Shown: in pieces, positions 1-14,049 of the stretch | How positions within the stretch are numbered: position 1 is the first letter of the stretch | Layout of the letters: every line of letters starts with the position of its first letter | Origin: Paratinospora sagittata | Taxonomy: Eukaryota; Streptophyta; Magnoliopsida; Ranunculales; Menispermaceae | Length of the DNA: 64,000 nucleotides | NCBI GenBank assembly: GCA_035771175.1 | Contig: CM069593.1 | Location: 14,626,408 to 14,690,407, forward strand | Direction: 5' to 3' | Position numbers and translations under genes: made by a program | Notes under the pieces: generated by a model | What the model was told of the DNA's origin: nothing | The model's database searches: none | What the model saw: only the letters and a program-made list of their open reading frames with translations

Positions 1-2114
1 ACGCTTTGGTGGCATGCCCATATTTCTATGCTACGTGCCACTGTTTACGGTGCGCTCATAATCCATCCTAAAGTCGGTCGAAACTACCCCTTCCCAAAGC
101 CCTACAGAGAGGTTCCCATTTTATTAGGTAAGTAATTAAATTTATTATTTATTAATTTTTCAATCTAATACTAATTGATCAAATGCATATTGTTGGTATA
201 CTATGCTCTAATCATCTTTAATTTATTGAATATGATCAGGGGAGTGGTGGAATAAGAACCCTGTTGATGTCGAGAAAGATGCTTTGGGAAATGGAGGAGT
301 ACAAGCAGCTTCCGATGCCTACACCATCAATGGCCAACCTGGTGATCTCTACAATTGTTCTAGCGACAGTAAGTAATCAAAACAAAGAACTAAATCATAT
401 TACATTGAAAAAACAGTATGTAGTGCATGATTCAATGAATTATAATTAATGAGTTTGCATGAACTGATTAATTATTTAATGGCAGAAACATTCAAGCTCA
501 ACGTGGTGAGAGGCAAGACCTATCTCCTTCGAATCATCAACGCTGCAGTCAATAACCAACTGTTCTTCAAGATAGCCAGACACAACTTGACAGTCGTCGC
601 CGTAGATGCTTCTTATACTGATCCGTATAAAACAGACGTCGTCGTCACCGGACCCGGCCAAACTGTCGACGTTCTCTTCAACGCCAACCAACCTCTCGGC
701 GACTACTACATGGCCGCCAACACCTACTCTAGCTCTCCGGCTGCCTACAACGACACCATCACCACCGGTATCATCCATTACAATGGCTTCAACTCTTCTT
801 CTTCGTCAAAACCTCTAATGCCGGACCTGCCGGTCTCCAACTCTAGTACTCCCATTGCTCACCAGTTCTACTCCAACTTGACCGGACTCACCACCGGGCC
901 TTTCTGGGTCCCCGTCCCTCGCGACATCGACGAGCAGATGTTCGTCACCGTCGGTGTCGGTGCCGATCCTTGCGGCGCCGACGTAAACTGCTCCTCCGGG
1001 CCATTCGGCTCTCGCTTCCGGCTGTCTGCGAACATGAACAACTTTTCGTTCGTGCTGCCCAACAGACTGTCCATGCTAGAGGCGTTTCACTTCAATGTTA
1101 GTGGGATTTACACGGAAGATTTTCCAGACCAACCTCCGTTTCAGTTCGATTACACGGATCCTGATCTGACTACCAATGCTTCCGTGGGTATGCTGCTTTC
1201 TCCGAAGGAAACTCGCGTGAAGAAGCTCAAATATAATGCGACGGTGGAGATGGTGTTGCAGAACACGGCTTTGGTTTCGACGGAGAACCACCCAATTCAT
1301 CTTCATGGATTTAATTTCCATGTTTTGGCTCAAGGGTTCGGGAATTATGATGCCCAGACTGACCGGAGCAAGTTCAACTTGGTTAACCCTCAAGAACGGA
1401 ACACCATTGGCGTGCCCGACGGAGGTTGGGCCGTCGTCAGATTCCGGGCCGATAATCCTGGTAAGAACTAACACAACCCGATCACCTCATTTCACCAAAT
1501 TACCAAAACCTAGGCTGCTTAATTTCCTTAATTATTTTAAAAATATATATAATTAACTAAAATAATCCCATGAATACATATAGTTTACACTATGTGGATT
1601 ACTAAAAAAAATGTACATATAAGTCAATCGATAGAATAACGGGTCTACCTTATATTATTACATTTAAAATAAATAATTATTTTTAAGAAATAATTAATAA
1701 TATAAGGCACACATATACCTTAATTAGGGGGTAATAGCGTCATTTGACAAATGGAAGATTCCTTTCTTCAGAAGCTCAAGTAGTCTTTCTTTTTTTTCTT
1801 TACTATTATTATTATTATTTATTTTTCTTCCTCTCTAAAAAGCTACAGTAATAGTACTGACAGCTGTCGATTGTGGGAAATAGAAATTTTCGGGCGCACA
1901 CACGAAACAATGAAAGTGGCTGTGACAAAATTTTTCATTTTCTCTGAAAAAGTCTGACCATGGGTGTGATGATCATTTGACAGGTGTATGGTTCATGCAT
2001 TGCCACCTGGATGTCCACTTGCCGTGGGGCCTGGCCATGGCCTTCGTCGTCGAGAACGGGCCCACTCCGTCCACCAGGTTGCCTCCACCACCTCCCGATC
2101 TTCCGCAATGTTAG
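1..2114 (+). CDS. Laccase (multicopper oxidase), 3' part, four exons
   Basis: Secreted plant laccase, a p-diphenol:oxygen oxidoreductase that oxidises monolignols or flavonoids in the wall. Exons 1-127, 240-368, 486-1460 and 1984-2114 join in frame to 453 visible residues ending at TAG; the first roughly 110 residues, including the signal peptide, lie upstream of the window. Copper ligands are visible: the HAH motif in WWHAH near the start, HPIHLHG in exon 3, and HCHLDVH in exon 4, with Leu ten residues after the Cys as the axial position, typical of plant laccases. The C-terminus ends [10 protein letters not shown], also typical. Several N-x-S/T glycosylation sites occur in exon 3. Best guess is the clade of Arabidopsis LAC7/8/9/14/15 rather than LAC4/17, from general resemblance only. 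The family is certain; the subclade is not. Confidence 0.95.
535..555 (+). promoter_or_regulatory. Candidate miR397 target site in laccase exon 3
   Basis: The stretch encodes INAAVNN, the conserved laccase segment where miR397 binds in many plant laccases. Compared from memory with the perfect complement of miR397a, 19 of 21 positions match. The differences are G at 548 (opposite miRNA position 8) and A at 554 (opposite position 2). Both mismatches lie in the 5' half of the miRNA, so cleavage may be weak. The site is seen directly; regulation is inferred. Confidence 0.6.
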
Positions 2115-5100
2115 AAACTTCAAAGTTGTTAAAACCTAAAAGCCACTAATTTCTCTCATTTTTTTTCTTTTATTTTTTCCATTCATTTATTAAATGAAAA
2201 TGGAAAATATGTAATAAGGAAGTCAAACATTCAACGGTGGGATGGCTGTAGAAATAAAGATCTATGCATGTATACTTATTGAATGAAATAATATTTTAAG
2301 GAATCAATTTATTATTTCCATGGTTGATCATCTCTAATCTCTTGTATTATGTATGTTTCAGTTCTATTTATTTCTAAAACAGACCTGAAAAAAAAAAAAA
2401 AATCTAGTCAAGCTGTTTGGATGTATTGTTGTTGATAGTAAAAAAAGGAGTGAAAATGATGTACAATAACTTACCCACAATATTCATGCTGATTTGACCC
2501 ACAAGAATTAAAATTGATGGAAGAACAAGAATCCTTCCAACACAGATGTTGCTTAGCTATATTGGGTATTTCATATTTGGGCAGATTATGAACGCGACAG
2601 TCTTTAGTTCTCAAGCTCATGCATTGGCTACAATGGCTAATCAGAGAAAAAACACTGAAAAAAATTTCAAGATCTTCTGGAATGTCTCATCAAGTGATTA
2701 TTCCGCACTTGCTATTCTTGTTTTAGCTTACAGATATAGGCTATTATCTATCTTTTCTTTCTTAAAGAAAAAGGAGTACTTAAACAACTTAAAAGTCTAC
2801 CACCACGTTTGATATAGTAACTCTACTCAGCATGGTTTTTTTCAATTATATGGCGGGCTACATGAATTTATTTCTTCTAATATGCTTTAAGGGTTAAGTC
2901 GACAGTTAATATTTTAGCCGTAGGCGTATAATCTGATATAGTAGATTCTTGTCGTTGTTGCATGACAAAGGTTTATTACAGGGGTTGTCAATTTCCTAAC
3001 ATAATCATCCTCCTTTATCTAGGCTTGGAACAAAACGTGTTTAATGACAATGAAGTTGGATTGAATTAAGTTACATAGACATCCATAAGAAGAGCAGAAC
3101 ATGTGCAATATAATCTAAATTTTGGTCCTCCTCTAATATTCTGTAGCTGGCCCTCTAATGTCAATGCCTTGGGTGGCTAGCTACTAGGAGATTTCATTTT
3201 CTAAAAGTTGTAGCTGAAGAAAGAAGGAGATCGAAGAAAGCACAATTGTTTCAAAGGTAGGTAATAAGGTAGACAATTAGAGCGGAAAGAAGAAAAAAAG
3301 ATAAAGAAACTCATGACTAGAAATGAAAGTAGGATTCCAACATTTTAAAAGACATGTAATGTACATGTTTGTGCAAGTATATATGTATCGATCAAAACGC
3401 ATGGACCAGTGTCTCGTCACTGAACTTAGCAAACAAAAAGGACCACACAACAACAAATGCCCACATGCGAATCGATTTTTGCCTTTTAGAGCAGACACAA
3501 ATGGGCATGTAAATGTCATCCTGATGGCACTTGGGTGACCAGAAACAAAATCTCTTTGACATGACTATGACTCCCCACAAAAAGAAGCCATCCATTCCCA
3601 TTGCAACTCATGAAGGTTGTTAAATTTCTAGAATCCCTTTAGCCCCAATGGACTTCATGAAAGTTCCCAGTACTTTAGGACACCAATATAATTAATTTCT
3701 CTAATACTATTATACCCTTAAAGCAGCTGGCTAGCCCCTTCTAAGTCTTGCTAGCTAGGTAATTCAGAACAGATTATTAGAAAAGAAACATAAATATTGA
3801 ACTACCTCACATGGGGGGCCTCGGTTAAAGGGATCTTGATGAATTGGAACAACTATATAGCTAGCTAGAGATGCCATACATGTATAAGAGAACCTAATTA
3901 ATATAGATAATCCCATTCCCATACCAAACAATATGTAAGGACCACAGTTAAATGCATTAACTCTTTAAATTACTAAAACCATCAGAACTAGCTAGCAAGT
4001 AGGATAGGGGACAGTTGGGTACCTTAGAAACAGGAGGACTAATTGAAAGAGCCATGCCCCTACAAATTTGAGACCATGTTATTTAAGAAAACAACAGGTT
4101 TGTGGGTGGGGGATGGGAGGCTAGCTGATCAAAACCCCAATCTCTTAAAGGACAGTGAACCCTAGCCACAGACAAAACATGCCAGCGGCCCTACTGATCA
4201 CTAGTAAGGAATTAAAACCATAAATGCCAAACAACTTGGGAGTGGCGGGGTCATTAGTAAATATTAATGTTGGTGGGCCTAGATTTCAAATTGCTCCTAG
4301 CTAATACCATCCGCACTTAACTACTTCGATGCCAAACCCACAAATTTCTTAGAATACGGCCACAAACATTTCGTGCCTCAAACATTATAGGACGCCGTTG
4401 TATAAGTAAGGAGGCTCAAACTCAGTTATTTTATAGTAAAACCTTATGTCCGCCAACTCTCTGTCACTCGTCCAGTCCAGCCTAATATTGGTTCACTACT
4501 CAACTTAAATTAACCTGAAATTTTATTTTAAAAAACTTTAATATTAATGAAGTGGAAACTAATCTACATTTGTATCTAATACCATAAACTCTTTAGTTTT
4601 GGTTCACACACACACATCTAGTTGACAACAATTACAAAAAAGGAAAAAAGAAAAAAGAAAAAAAGTAGTAAACTTTGAAAGTGTCATCTTCTAAGGCTCT
4701 CATTATATATAGTGAAACAAGACAAGAAGGAGATGTGTGAGTGGGAAGTTGGCACTATTGGATTCTCTGTAGAAAATGACCTGCAGAGATAAGGCAGCAT
4801 AAGGCAAGTTCTATCAAATGTCCTTGTGTTCTACTAGTTGGGTAACAAGATGGGGTTGTAATTACACTTGTGTCCAATAAAGAAGAGACCAAATTCCATG
4901 GAGATGCACCCTCAGCTCAGCTCGTAATGGACCAAAAAAATTAAAACCAACTTAAAAATTAATTCCTCTGTGCCTCTGTGTATCTAAATATTCAAAATTT
5001 CACTTCCGACAGCTCTATTTACTGCAGCTTGCAGTAATAGCTAAGCTAGGCCCTCCTCTCTCTGCATATCACAGGACCTTCCTTTCGTATATGTTGTTTT

Positions 5101-5691
5101 ATTGCTTTTATTTTATTTGGTCCTGGAGCCTTACAGGCCTTGTAGCCCTAATCATCAGCTGCTCTTCTTAACCATCTGATCTGGGTTCGTTGAGATCATT
5201 GTCCACACCCTAGACAGCGTGCCTGAGGATTAGTAGTGAAAGTACAGTAATAAGCTCTGCCTGATCACATGGGCCTCCATGATTTTCAATTAAGTTATAT
5301 TTAAACAGGATTAGAAAATAAACTGAAGTGATTGATTTTATATTTATTGAGGATAGCAAATAAGTAGCCAGGCTTAATTAATTATCAAAGGTTTGAGAGG
5401 TTCAAGCACGAAGCACCATCCTTAATTACGTACCTATTAAAAAACGCAGGATTATATACTTTGACGAGAGCTATTATTAGTCTTATTAATTAATTATTAC
5501 TAGTAGTTATTTTTACTATTGAACATATTATTACTGAGAGCAATGCTAAATAAATTGAAAATACCACACCAATTGCTACAAATCACAGCTACATTAGCAT
5601 TTAACTTTAATACAGTAAAACAATACATTTTTTACTTGTAGTACTTGGTGCGAAAATGTTAATCTCCTTAACATTTTACTATTACTAAAGT

Positions 5692-5917
5692 AGCGTTTGA
5701 TAACTCTACTTAACCTCTATTTTTACTTCAAAACCAACTTCTAATTGCAAAAGAGATTTACGTTCTAGTAAAATAAACAAAAAAATTTTCGCTTATTTTT
5801 GTAGAGGTTATACTTCTATTCCAATTAGATGTTGAAAAATTTTAAAAATTATCTATTTTTTTTTATTACCCTTTACTTTTATTAGAAGTTGGAAACAGAG
5901 TTACCAAATACCGTCTA
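5692..5917. repeat. Possible MITE with degenerate terminal inverted repeats
   Basis: The left end (GCGTTTGATAACTCTAC) and the reverse complement of the right end (GGTATTTGGTAACTCTGT) share a TTTGRTAACTCT core about 200 bp apart in AT-rich sequence. This is the usual look of a hAT-type or similar MITE. No convincing target duplication was found, so the boundaries are approximate. Confidence 0.4.
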
Positions 5918-7250
5918 ATTTATATTTTAAACACGTCACTTCGTCCATCTATTTTTTATTTTTTATGAATTCTTAGTATTATTCTTATCATATATTATTA
6001 ATTGTTCATCTTATAATTAAAAAAAAATCATAGAGATGAGAAGGTCCTCGACATTGTTCCATTACTTTGAATTTTAACTTCAAATGCCTCATGTAGGTAG
6101 GCCCTACAAATGTACATGGATCAATTTCACCAAGTACCCTTCTTTGATTAAAGCAAGTGGAATCTTACATTTTTTTGTTTGTTTTTGTTTCATTTTGTTT
6201 TTGTTTCATTCAATAATGCGATTAATTATTCAACACTATATATATATTATATATATATAGACCTGTGATCACATATATAAAATGAAATCAAGGCCGTTGG
6301 CTTGTTTGACGCCTCTGATTGCATCTTAAGATAAACCCTCACCACGCAATTGAAATGATTGCATTCCACTATATGGCACCGGACCCATGACATCATCATT
6401 CATAGGTAGATAAATAAGGAAAAAGAAAGTATACGTATTTGTTATTAATAATCCTGGTTTGGACATTACTACTAATGGGAAAAGAATCATTAAATTTCTC
6501 ATCCTATTAACTCATATGTCCGGCCACATTAGTATATATAGTTGTTACGTATAAGAGACGATAATTTCGGTTAAGAGGAATTATTTAATTTCATCTCTCT
6601 TGTACAAATTAATAATTAAAATGTATAAAGAATCTTAGTGTCATCATATATATATAAGCCTAAAACCATTTATCTATTAAAAAATTCCCTAGTTAAATGA
6701 AGCGAGACCCATGACAAGTTCAGATGGTTTATAGTTTGTGAAAATAAGGATAAGAGAACAAATAAGAACCCAATTCAAGTACAGCACTACAAACTTCTAA
6801 TAAAGATTGAAATTGGTAACGAAGATTTTACTTATGAGATATCGAAAATGATCAATGGCTATCTCTATCAAGAGAACAAAAGCTAGTATACACATTATAT
6901 ATATACATATGTATAGTGCCTGCCCATATTTTAATTGTTACAATAAATATTACATGAAGGACCCAACGAGTTTGGAATTTTCCAAATAGAGTTGGCTGAC
7001 CCACCACTGATGAAAACCCTTTTATTATTTTTATTTTTAATTTTAATTGTGTCTAGGTTTGTTAAGGGGGAATGGGGTCTACACCTTAAGAAATATCAGA
7101 AACATATTTGATTACTCTTAGGAAAAAAAGAAAAAGAAGAAAAAAACAATAAATAAATAAAATAAAATATTATCTAGAAGAGGGTTTAAAAAATTAACAC
7201 ACACACACACAATCAAAGAAAAATCCATCCTGGTTATAGCTAGCTCGGCT

Positions 7251-7260
7251 CTTTTTATAT
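7251..7260 (+). promoter_or_regulatory. Possible TATA box of the MIR393 primary transcript
   Basis: CTTTTTATAT lies about 140 bp before the mature miRNA. It is followed by a C/A-rich stretch that could contain a start site. Placement is inference; TATA-like strings are frequent in this AT-rich DNA. Confidence 0.3.
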
Positions 7261-7379
7261 TGAGCCCCTCTTGTGCACCACTTTCCTCTATCAAGAGTAG
7301 TTAGATAGAAGGAATAAGGGTTGCTGCAGATAGATAGCTAGTCTTCTCTTTAATTTTGGGGTTGCTCTTGTAGCTATAA

Positions 7380-7505
7380 CTGCGACTTGAGGATGAATCC
7401 AAAGGGATCGCATTGATCCTATATTTTTATATCATCTCCTTTCATAATTTTTGTTTAAATTTTGGATCATGCAATCCTTTTGGATTCCTCCTTTGATCGC
7501 TTCTT
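7380..7505 (+). ncRNA. MIR393: MIR393 microRNA precursor hairpin
   Basis: Positions 7398-7419 are identical, as I recall it, to the 22-nt mature miR393 (begins TCCAAAGGGATCG, ends TTGATCC). The opposite arm, 7466-7486, matches the star strand (begins ATCATGCAATCC, ends TTGGATT). The arms pair over the whole duplex with a G-T pair, a mismatch and one bulged base on the miRNA arm. The stem continues below the duplex (GCGACTTGAGG against CCTCCTTTGATCGC). The loop is about 46 nt. miR393 targets TIR1/AFB auxin-receptor F-box mRNAs, and its 22-nt length is known to trigger secondary siRNAs. No protein-coding frame overlaps it on the sense strand. Confidence 0.95.
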
Positions 7506-7671
7506 CCTTATCTGGGCATCATGAAAAATCATGTAAAAATCACAGATGAAGCTGCTTATATATGAAGCACAAGAGAAGAAGACTCTGCTGTGTTCAAGTA
7601 GGCTCTCTTGTTTTTTTTTCTCCTTCTCACAGTAGCTAAATACTCTATCTGTACTTCTATCTTTTTGATTT

Positions 7672-7704
<33 letters not shown>

Positions 7705-7908
7705 CGTGTTATATATAGCTAGGCTATTATATATAAATTGCAGTCAGAATTAAAGCATCTTTTCTTGAACTCTTATATATGTTCAGATAAAGTTTTTGAT
7801 TTTACTGCAGAGAAGTTGCAGGTTTATATGTATAGCTGTTACTCTAGCTATACATACATCATCAGTTTTGTGTCAATGGTTTTGTATTAATTTTGTTTGT
7901 TGGGGGCA

Positions 7909-7942
<34 letters not shown>

Positions 7943-9134
7943 ATATAAAGATAAACATAAAAACTTAATCTTAATTAAAATTTCAAATATGATTTCATCA
8001 AGAGAGGAAGGATTTCCACTGATCCCATGTGTTGAGAGTTTTAAATTTTTTCTTAATTGTGTTCCCTCTTTAGGTGTGAAAGTCCGCATCATCAGTGGCG
8101 TTCGTCGTAACCCATAAATGAACACATGGGACCTAATCTCAAGAGCATAATATATATACAAGGTTCAAAGTTCAAACAGTAGTAGAGGAAAAATTAAGAG
8201 ACAATTAGGTATAGTAGTATGTAGGTGTGAACAGGCCTTTTACTTTCTAAATAAATCATCACTCATCAACCTTGCTATATATCTTCTTAATTAATTATTT
8301 CTTTCATCATCTTAGAACTCATGTGGAGTCCAGGATTGTATAATTGAAGGGAATAATTTCTTTGAAGACGTTAAGTTGAATTTTGATGAATGAATATGAA
8401 TTATTATTCAGAGATTGATCAATAGCTAGCTGTGGTTCATTTATACAATATATATATGTAAGAAGTAGCCATCATCGAAGTTAGATTCTTGAGCATCAAG
8501 GTGAAGACACCAAAAGTGGTAGCTAGCTAGGTCTTGTGTGTACTCACCTTCGTACCAGACGTGTTTCTGTGCATCGAAGCTTTTGTCCTATTAAATTAAC
8601 AACCATGAGATATATGAAACTAATTATATATATATATATATAGAACTAATTTTAAAGAAAAAATGTTCTCTTCTTGGGCTAATAAATTCAACTAGACATA
8701 GGTCATTGTAGAAGATAGATGAGTATACATATTATTCTCCAATTAGTATTTATGTTATATATTCTGTTGGTTTATTAATGGAAGAATATTAAGTCTTTTT
8801 AATTTCTTTGGCAGATATGTATAGCTAGCACTTAAAAGAAAATGATTCCAACCCACCACAAGTCCCATTTCTATATATGAAACTCTCACATTAATGCTGC
8901 TTGCATAACCAAATCTATATGAACAATTTAATTAGGTAACATCTCAAATTAAGTGGTAAGGATCAGTACTCTCAGAAAAAGGAGCGTTGGATTAATTTAG
9001 ACAGGTTTACTTCACAATTTATATGTAGATTATAATCATTGATCCTTCTTTTTTCTATTTTGTTAGGTAGAGATCACTCTATTTAAATGGGGGACATGAG
9101 TACGAATTTCACTGAACTCAGAATGGACAGGTTT

Positions 9135-9165
<31 letters not shown>

Positions 9166-11412
9166 CTGTCACTCATTCTCACCAACATATATGTGTTTTG
9201 TGCACATGTTCATAAATTCAAGAGTTATCGAACACTTGCAATATAATTAATTTGTTTGAATTGAATCTGACCTGCATCGATCTATCTATGCGTGTCTTTG
9301 AATGAAAGCTTTCGTCCTGCTAGAAAATCTTGGGAACTCTTGTTTTTTTTTATATTGTCATCTATCTAGGATTTTTCATCATCATTGAATGGTATTTTAG
9401 GACTTCATCAATGCATGCATTTTAATTTTATTGGACTACTGGAGAAAGAAAAAACATTCTCTTATGCAAATTATGATCAATACTGGCTAGCCAAATCTTC
9501 TTTTTTTTTTTTCTTGCTAGAGGTTTCTTTTTTCTTCTTCTTCGTCTTCTTTTTTTCAATCCCCTTAGATCATAATTAATGCACATTATGATTGTTATTT
9601 GTATAATATATATGTATTTTATTTTATTTTATGTATAGACATAAAATTGTATGGAAAATTGTGTTTGATTGATGAGATCTATAAAAGAGAGAATAGCTAT
9701 ATATAGAGAAAATATTACTAAAGTTGTTTGCTGTCTATCATTTGATATCTATCTCTTGATTTGCTTTCTAGGAACCGTATTTAATTTTTAATTTTTAATT
9801 TTTTCATGTATCAAGGTGGATATAGAAAATTAATTACACCCTTTTACAAGCCAATGTCATCAATTTTAAGACAAAATGATTTATTTTAAATTCTACTTTT
9901 TACCTGCATTGTATAATATATTATATTTATATTTATTGACTGTATACTGATTCTAATTTACTACCACAGTTTTATAATTACATATATACTATATTATATT
10001 TTTTAGGACTTTTGCATTTTTTTCTATTACCCAAGTTATTTTTAAACAAAGATATTATAACTCAATTAGATAGTGTATCTAAAGAAATAACAATTTCCAA
10101 CCATGATGGAGACTCTTTTATTACCCAATTTTAATAAATGGCAGTCATGAGTAACAATTTCCTTTTATGTTGCAAATATACATGAACAAGATGTGTCTTA
10201 GCTTTGACCAAAAAAAAAAAAGACTAACAAGACGTATCAAGAAAGGTGAGCAAGTGAAGGAAACGTCTAATGTCTATACTATTGCTTTTTGCCATTTATT
10301 TTTTCTTCTTTATTTATTTATTTATTTATTTATTTATTATTATTATTATTTTTTAACTTTTAGCCTCATTTTAATCACGGCTTATGCCCATGGACTAAGT
10401 TTTATATAAAAAACTGTCTATTCGTGCACGAACACAACCTTTTTTTTAAGGAGATTTTTGATTTCTTCATAGAAAATTAACTGAGGCCCTATTTGATTGG
10501 TAAGAAAATTATTATTTTATCAAGAAAATAGAAAAATTGAGCGTTTAATTTTTATATTTTCTCAAAAAAATTTTTTCTCAACCTCTTTATTTTCTCACCA
10601 AAATTTTCTCATCTTTATGAATTTTTTTTTTGATATTATTGATTTTGTTCATATTTATTTTTTATGAAACCTTTCACTATTCAATTTTTTTTTTAGGTCG
10701 TAAGAGTATTAAAAAATATTTTTTCATATACAATCAAATAGTCATAAGAAAATTTATTAAATTTTTTTTTTTGAGAAAACATTTCTCAGATAGCCTAAGA
10801 TTTTTTGAACTATGAAACCAATCCTCACTAGTAAAGGTAACAATGACGGGAAATTCTACTCATTTCTTCAAGAGACAAATTAAGGCACGTAGGGTTTAAA
10901 TTGGAAGCTTCAATTCTCTCACGATCACCAATCAACTCCATATTTATGATGATTTTTTCAAAGTTTCTTCCTTACCAAATTAAATAAAAATACAAGAAGA
11001 GAGAAAGGGTTGTTGGTAGCTCTAGCTAGCTAGTGATCAGTAAAGAGTAACGACTCGTCCAAGTTAAAATAAAATAATATTCCATGAGAGCCGTTAGTTG
11101 AATAACTTTCTGAGAGGAAAGCAGCAGCACAAGCTTAAAGGCTTAAAGTGACTGATTCCTTATCCATGAAGCATGGGAATACTCAATCCCGAATTAGTTC
11201 TTTAACAATGGCAAGAACCCACTAACAAATTATTTCACTCAAATTGAAACTGATCACTTGCCAGTACTCCAGCCTTATGACCCAGATGCTGCAACTTCAA
11301 CCCTTGCTTACCACGAAAATACTTCTTCTCCTTCCCAACAAGAGAAGCTAATATGCTATATTTGTTAAGAATATCAAAATTATTACTACTTTTTAATATA
11401 AAACCATCTAAG

Positions 11413-11449
<37 letters not shown>

Positions 11450-13049
11450 GATAATTTGGTAATAAGACACTAACAACTTGATTTAAATTTATTTCAATTT
11501 TGTTTTGATAAAGTTTTATGTTGACTGAAAGCTAGCTATCTAATTAACCTAACCTAAATATGTTCAGCACGAAATAAATATGCACTTAAATTATATATTA
11601 TATATTAAATATGATATATATATAGTTTTAAAGTATTAAATATGATATAGCTAGCTAGCTAGATGCACATTCCACGTACACTTTTTCAAATTTAAATAGC
11701 TTCAGCCCTCAGATCTGTTATTCGTCCCAAAAGTTTCAAAAGGGTCTGAGTCAAATGCACGAGAAAAGCATTGGAACCGGCCGATGCAATGGAATCAAAC
11801 CCATAAGTCTACTAATTTTCTTTTTTGTTCGGTCTTTGATCTAAAAACATCTAATTTACATACATATTTACCCTAATATTTAAACTAAAGGTGCTTTAAC
11901 TAAAAACCTCACAGCACATGACTCCAACCTTTGCAGAGACACTACTCTTTCTTTATCCATTAAAAAGCCATTAAGAGATCAAAGTTTAAAGGGTACTCTA
12001 TATCCTGATGTCTACTCTAAAAATGGGAAAAACTGCCATTGGAAGGTCAACACTACTGGGGCACAGCAGTGGGGTTGTGCTGTACCTGCTACAATTTTTT
12101 CTTTGCTTGCTCCTATTTGGGAGAATTTCTTTTTTTAAAATAAATAAATAAATAAATAAGAATTGTAGAACAATCTAATCGGTAGGTAGGATTTTGCAAA
12201 AAGGAATCGGCAGTCATTACAAGATATGATCAATCTGGGGATGGACCCCCAAGTCCTAGAAATTAACAACTTTGTTGCAGATCTGCAACTTTCATCCATG
12301 GAAGGTGCTTGGTGCTCCCCACTCGTTGTTCCGCATGAATGAATTCCCACTGTGGCACTAATTTTAGCAACAGCAATTTGATGGGTGCTCAACTTATTCT
12401 GGTTCTAATTGCAAAATCCATGGTTTTTGTTTCATCTAAGACTTTTTTCTGACAATGTATTACTTGGCAGTATGTACTGTGATCCCTTTTAACTATTTAA
12501 TTTTGTTTTTTATGTTGTATATAAATAATGTCATATTAGCATAATTTGAAAAATAAAGTTAATTTAACATTATTCGTTTAGAAAAAAAAAAACTTTTATA
12601 CCAACACAGAGTTAGTAAGAAGTGGCTTTAGAACTCAAAAGTTCTAGATTTAACTATTTTCATTGTCTCTGAGAGGGGGCGAGAGGGATTAATCGGTAAA
12701 ATATGAGCTTGATATATTTTTGAAAGTGTGGGTTGATGATAAAGCTAGTTAACAACTAACTACTAACATTTAGCTTTAAAAAAAGAAAAAAAAATTTTAA
12801 ACCTTTATTATTATAAGTTCATTTGAAAATAAAAAGTATAAGGCTAAATAGAATTAATAGACACTACGTACCTACTAATATTATGGGAGAGGGAGACGGA
12901 TAAAAAATATTAGTATATATATAGGATTTGAGTTAGCTCAATACAAGTTAATAGTTTTCAAAAAAAAAGTAAAAAATACAAGTTAATTAGAGTGTCATTC
13001 ATTCATATTAATGGTGATGAGCCAAATTAACATTAGAAAAAGAGAAATG

Positions 13050-13203
13050 CTAATTTAACTGTAAATTTTTGTAACTACATGTACAACTACACATATATAT
13101 TTATTAGATTATTTATTATACACTTTAAAATATGTAAAATATTAATATTTAATAAATATATATGTGTAACACATATAGTTGTAAAAATTACAATTAAATT
13201 AAT
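13050..13203. repeat. Hairpin-forming MITE-like inverted repeat
   Basis: About 60 bp at the left (from TAATTTAACTGTAAATTTTT) is the imperfect reverse complement of about 60 bp at the right (ending AAAAATTACAATTAAATTA), with a short AT-rich centre. Such near-complete foldback elements are common MITEs. Target duplication is not clear in the AT-rich flanks. Confidence 0.5.
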
Positions 13204-13996
13204 ATTTTTTTTATAATAAAAAATCTCCAAATTAAATGTAATCGCAATTTTGGTGTCATGATGGCATTATTGTTACATAATGATCAGTTTGACAGAATAT
13301 TAATTATCATACGAAATGTAAGAGAGAATAATAAAATTGTGGACATTAGAGTGTGACCTTTGGCTTTAAATGTGTGAGATATGCAACAGAGTGTCTCCCC
13401 AATAGCCTACACAAGATTTATGGTACCAAATAAATGACAAATCCCAAGAGATGATTTTCAAAGCCAAGGGGGGACAGATTCCACTTCAACGTGGGACCCA
13501 AAATCTTGACTCCATTTCAAGATTTCCCCAATCTTTTTCATTGCTTAATTAGGTGGTTAATTAGTGCATTTAGATGGGATTTGCTTGCTCTCTTTTGAAT
13601 TCCCAGGTGTATAAAGCTTCACATCTATCTTCTTACTTGTGCCAACATAATATTTCTGCTTTATCTTTAGACTTTAATAAAATAATACCCAATTAATTGA
13701 CCCAACAAATTTAAAAAGTGAACTTGACCCAACACCAACAACTCTGTTCACTACAAGTATATTAAGTTGGTTTAAATCGTGAAATTAAATTAAATTTTTA
13801 TTTAATTATAAATTATTAGTTCGATTTGAATTAAATTTAAAAAATATATAACCTTTTAACCAAGAAAGAAAAAAAAGAAAAATATATATGTAACCTGAGC
13901 CGTTTTATAATTTGAGACTTTTAAAATCGATCGATTTAAACCTAATCAAACCAACTTCAAAGTTGAACAAGTTAATATTTTAAGTTTAATGCTAAA

Positions 13997-13998
<2 letters not shown>

Positions 13999-14045
<47 letters not shown>
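13999..14045. repeat. Long (AT)n microsatellite
   Basis: An uninterrupted alternating A/T run of about 47 bp, the longest dinucleotide tract in the window. It probably varies in length between individuals. Confidence 0.9.

Positions 14046-14049
<4 letters not shown>

Larger units (their letters stand above)
2115..7379. other. Gene-poor AT-rich intergenic DNA
   Basis: No coding region is recognisable between the laccase stop and the MIR393 hairpin. The few open frames of 60-90 codons have no family resemblance and AT-driven composition. The stretch contains homopolymers, (CA)n and (TA)n runs, and one inverted-repeat element near 5690-5920, listed separately. Confidence 0.7.

Noticed and set aside
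476..778. Minus-strand 100-codon frame inside the laccase
   Set aside because: Antisense shadow of exon 3.
7909..7938. (TA)n run first considered as part of a structured RNA
   Set aside because: A simple dinucleotide microsatellite, one of several in the window.
12135..12392. 85-codon minus-strand frame in the gene-poor tract
   Set aside because: No recognisable domain, no splice continuation, ends in AT-rich low-complexity text.
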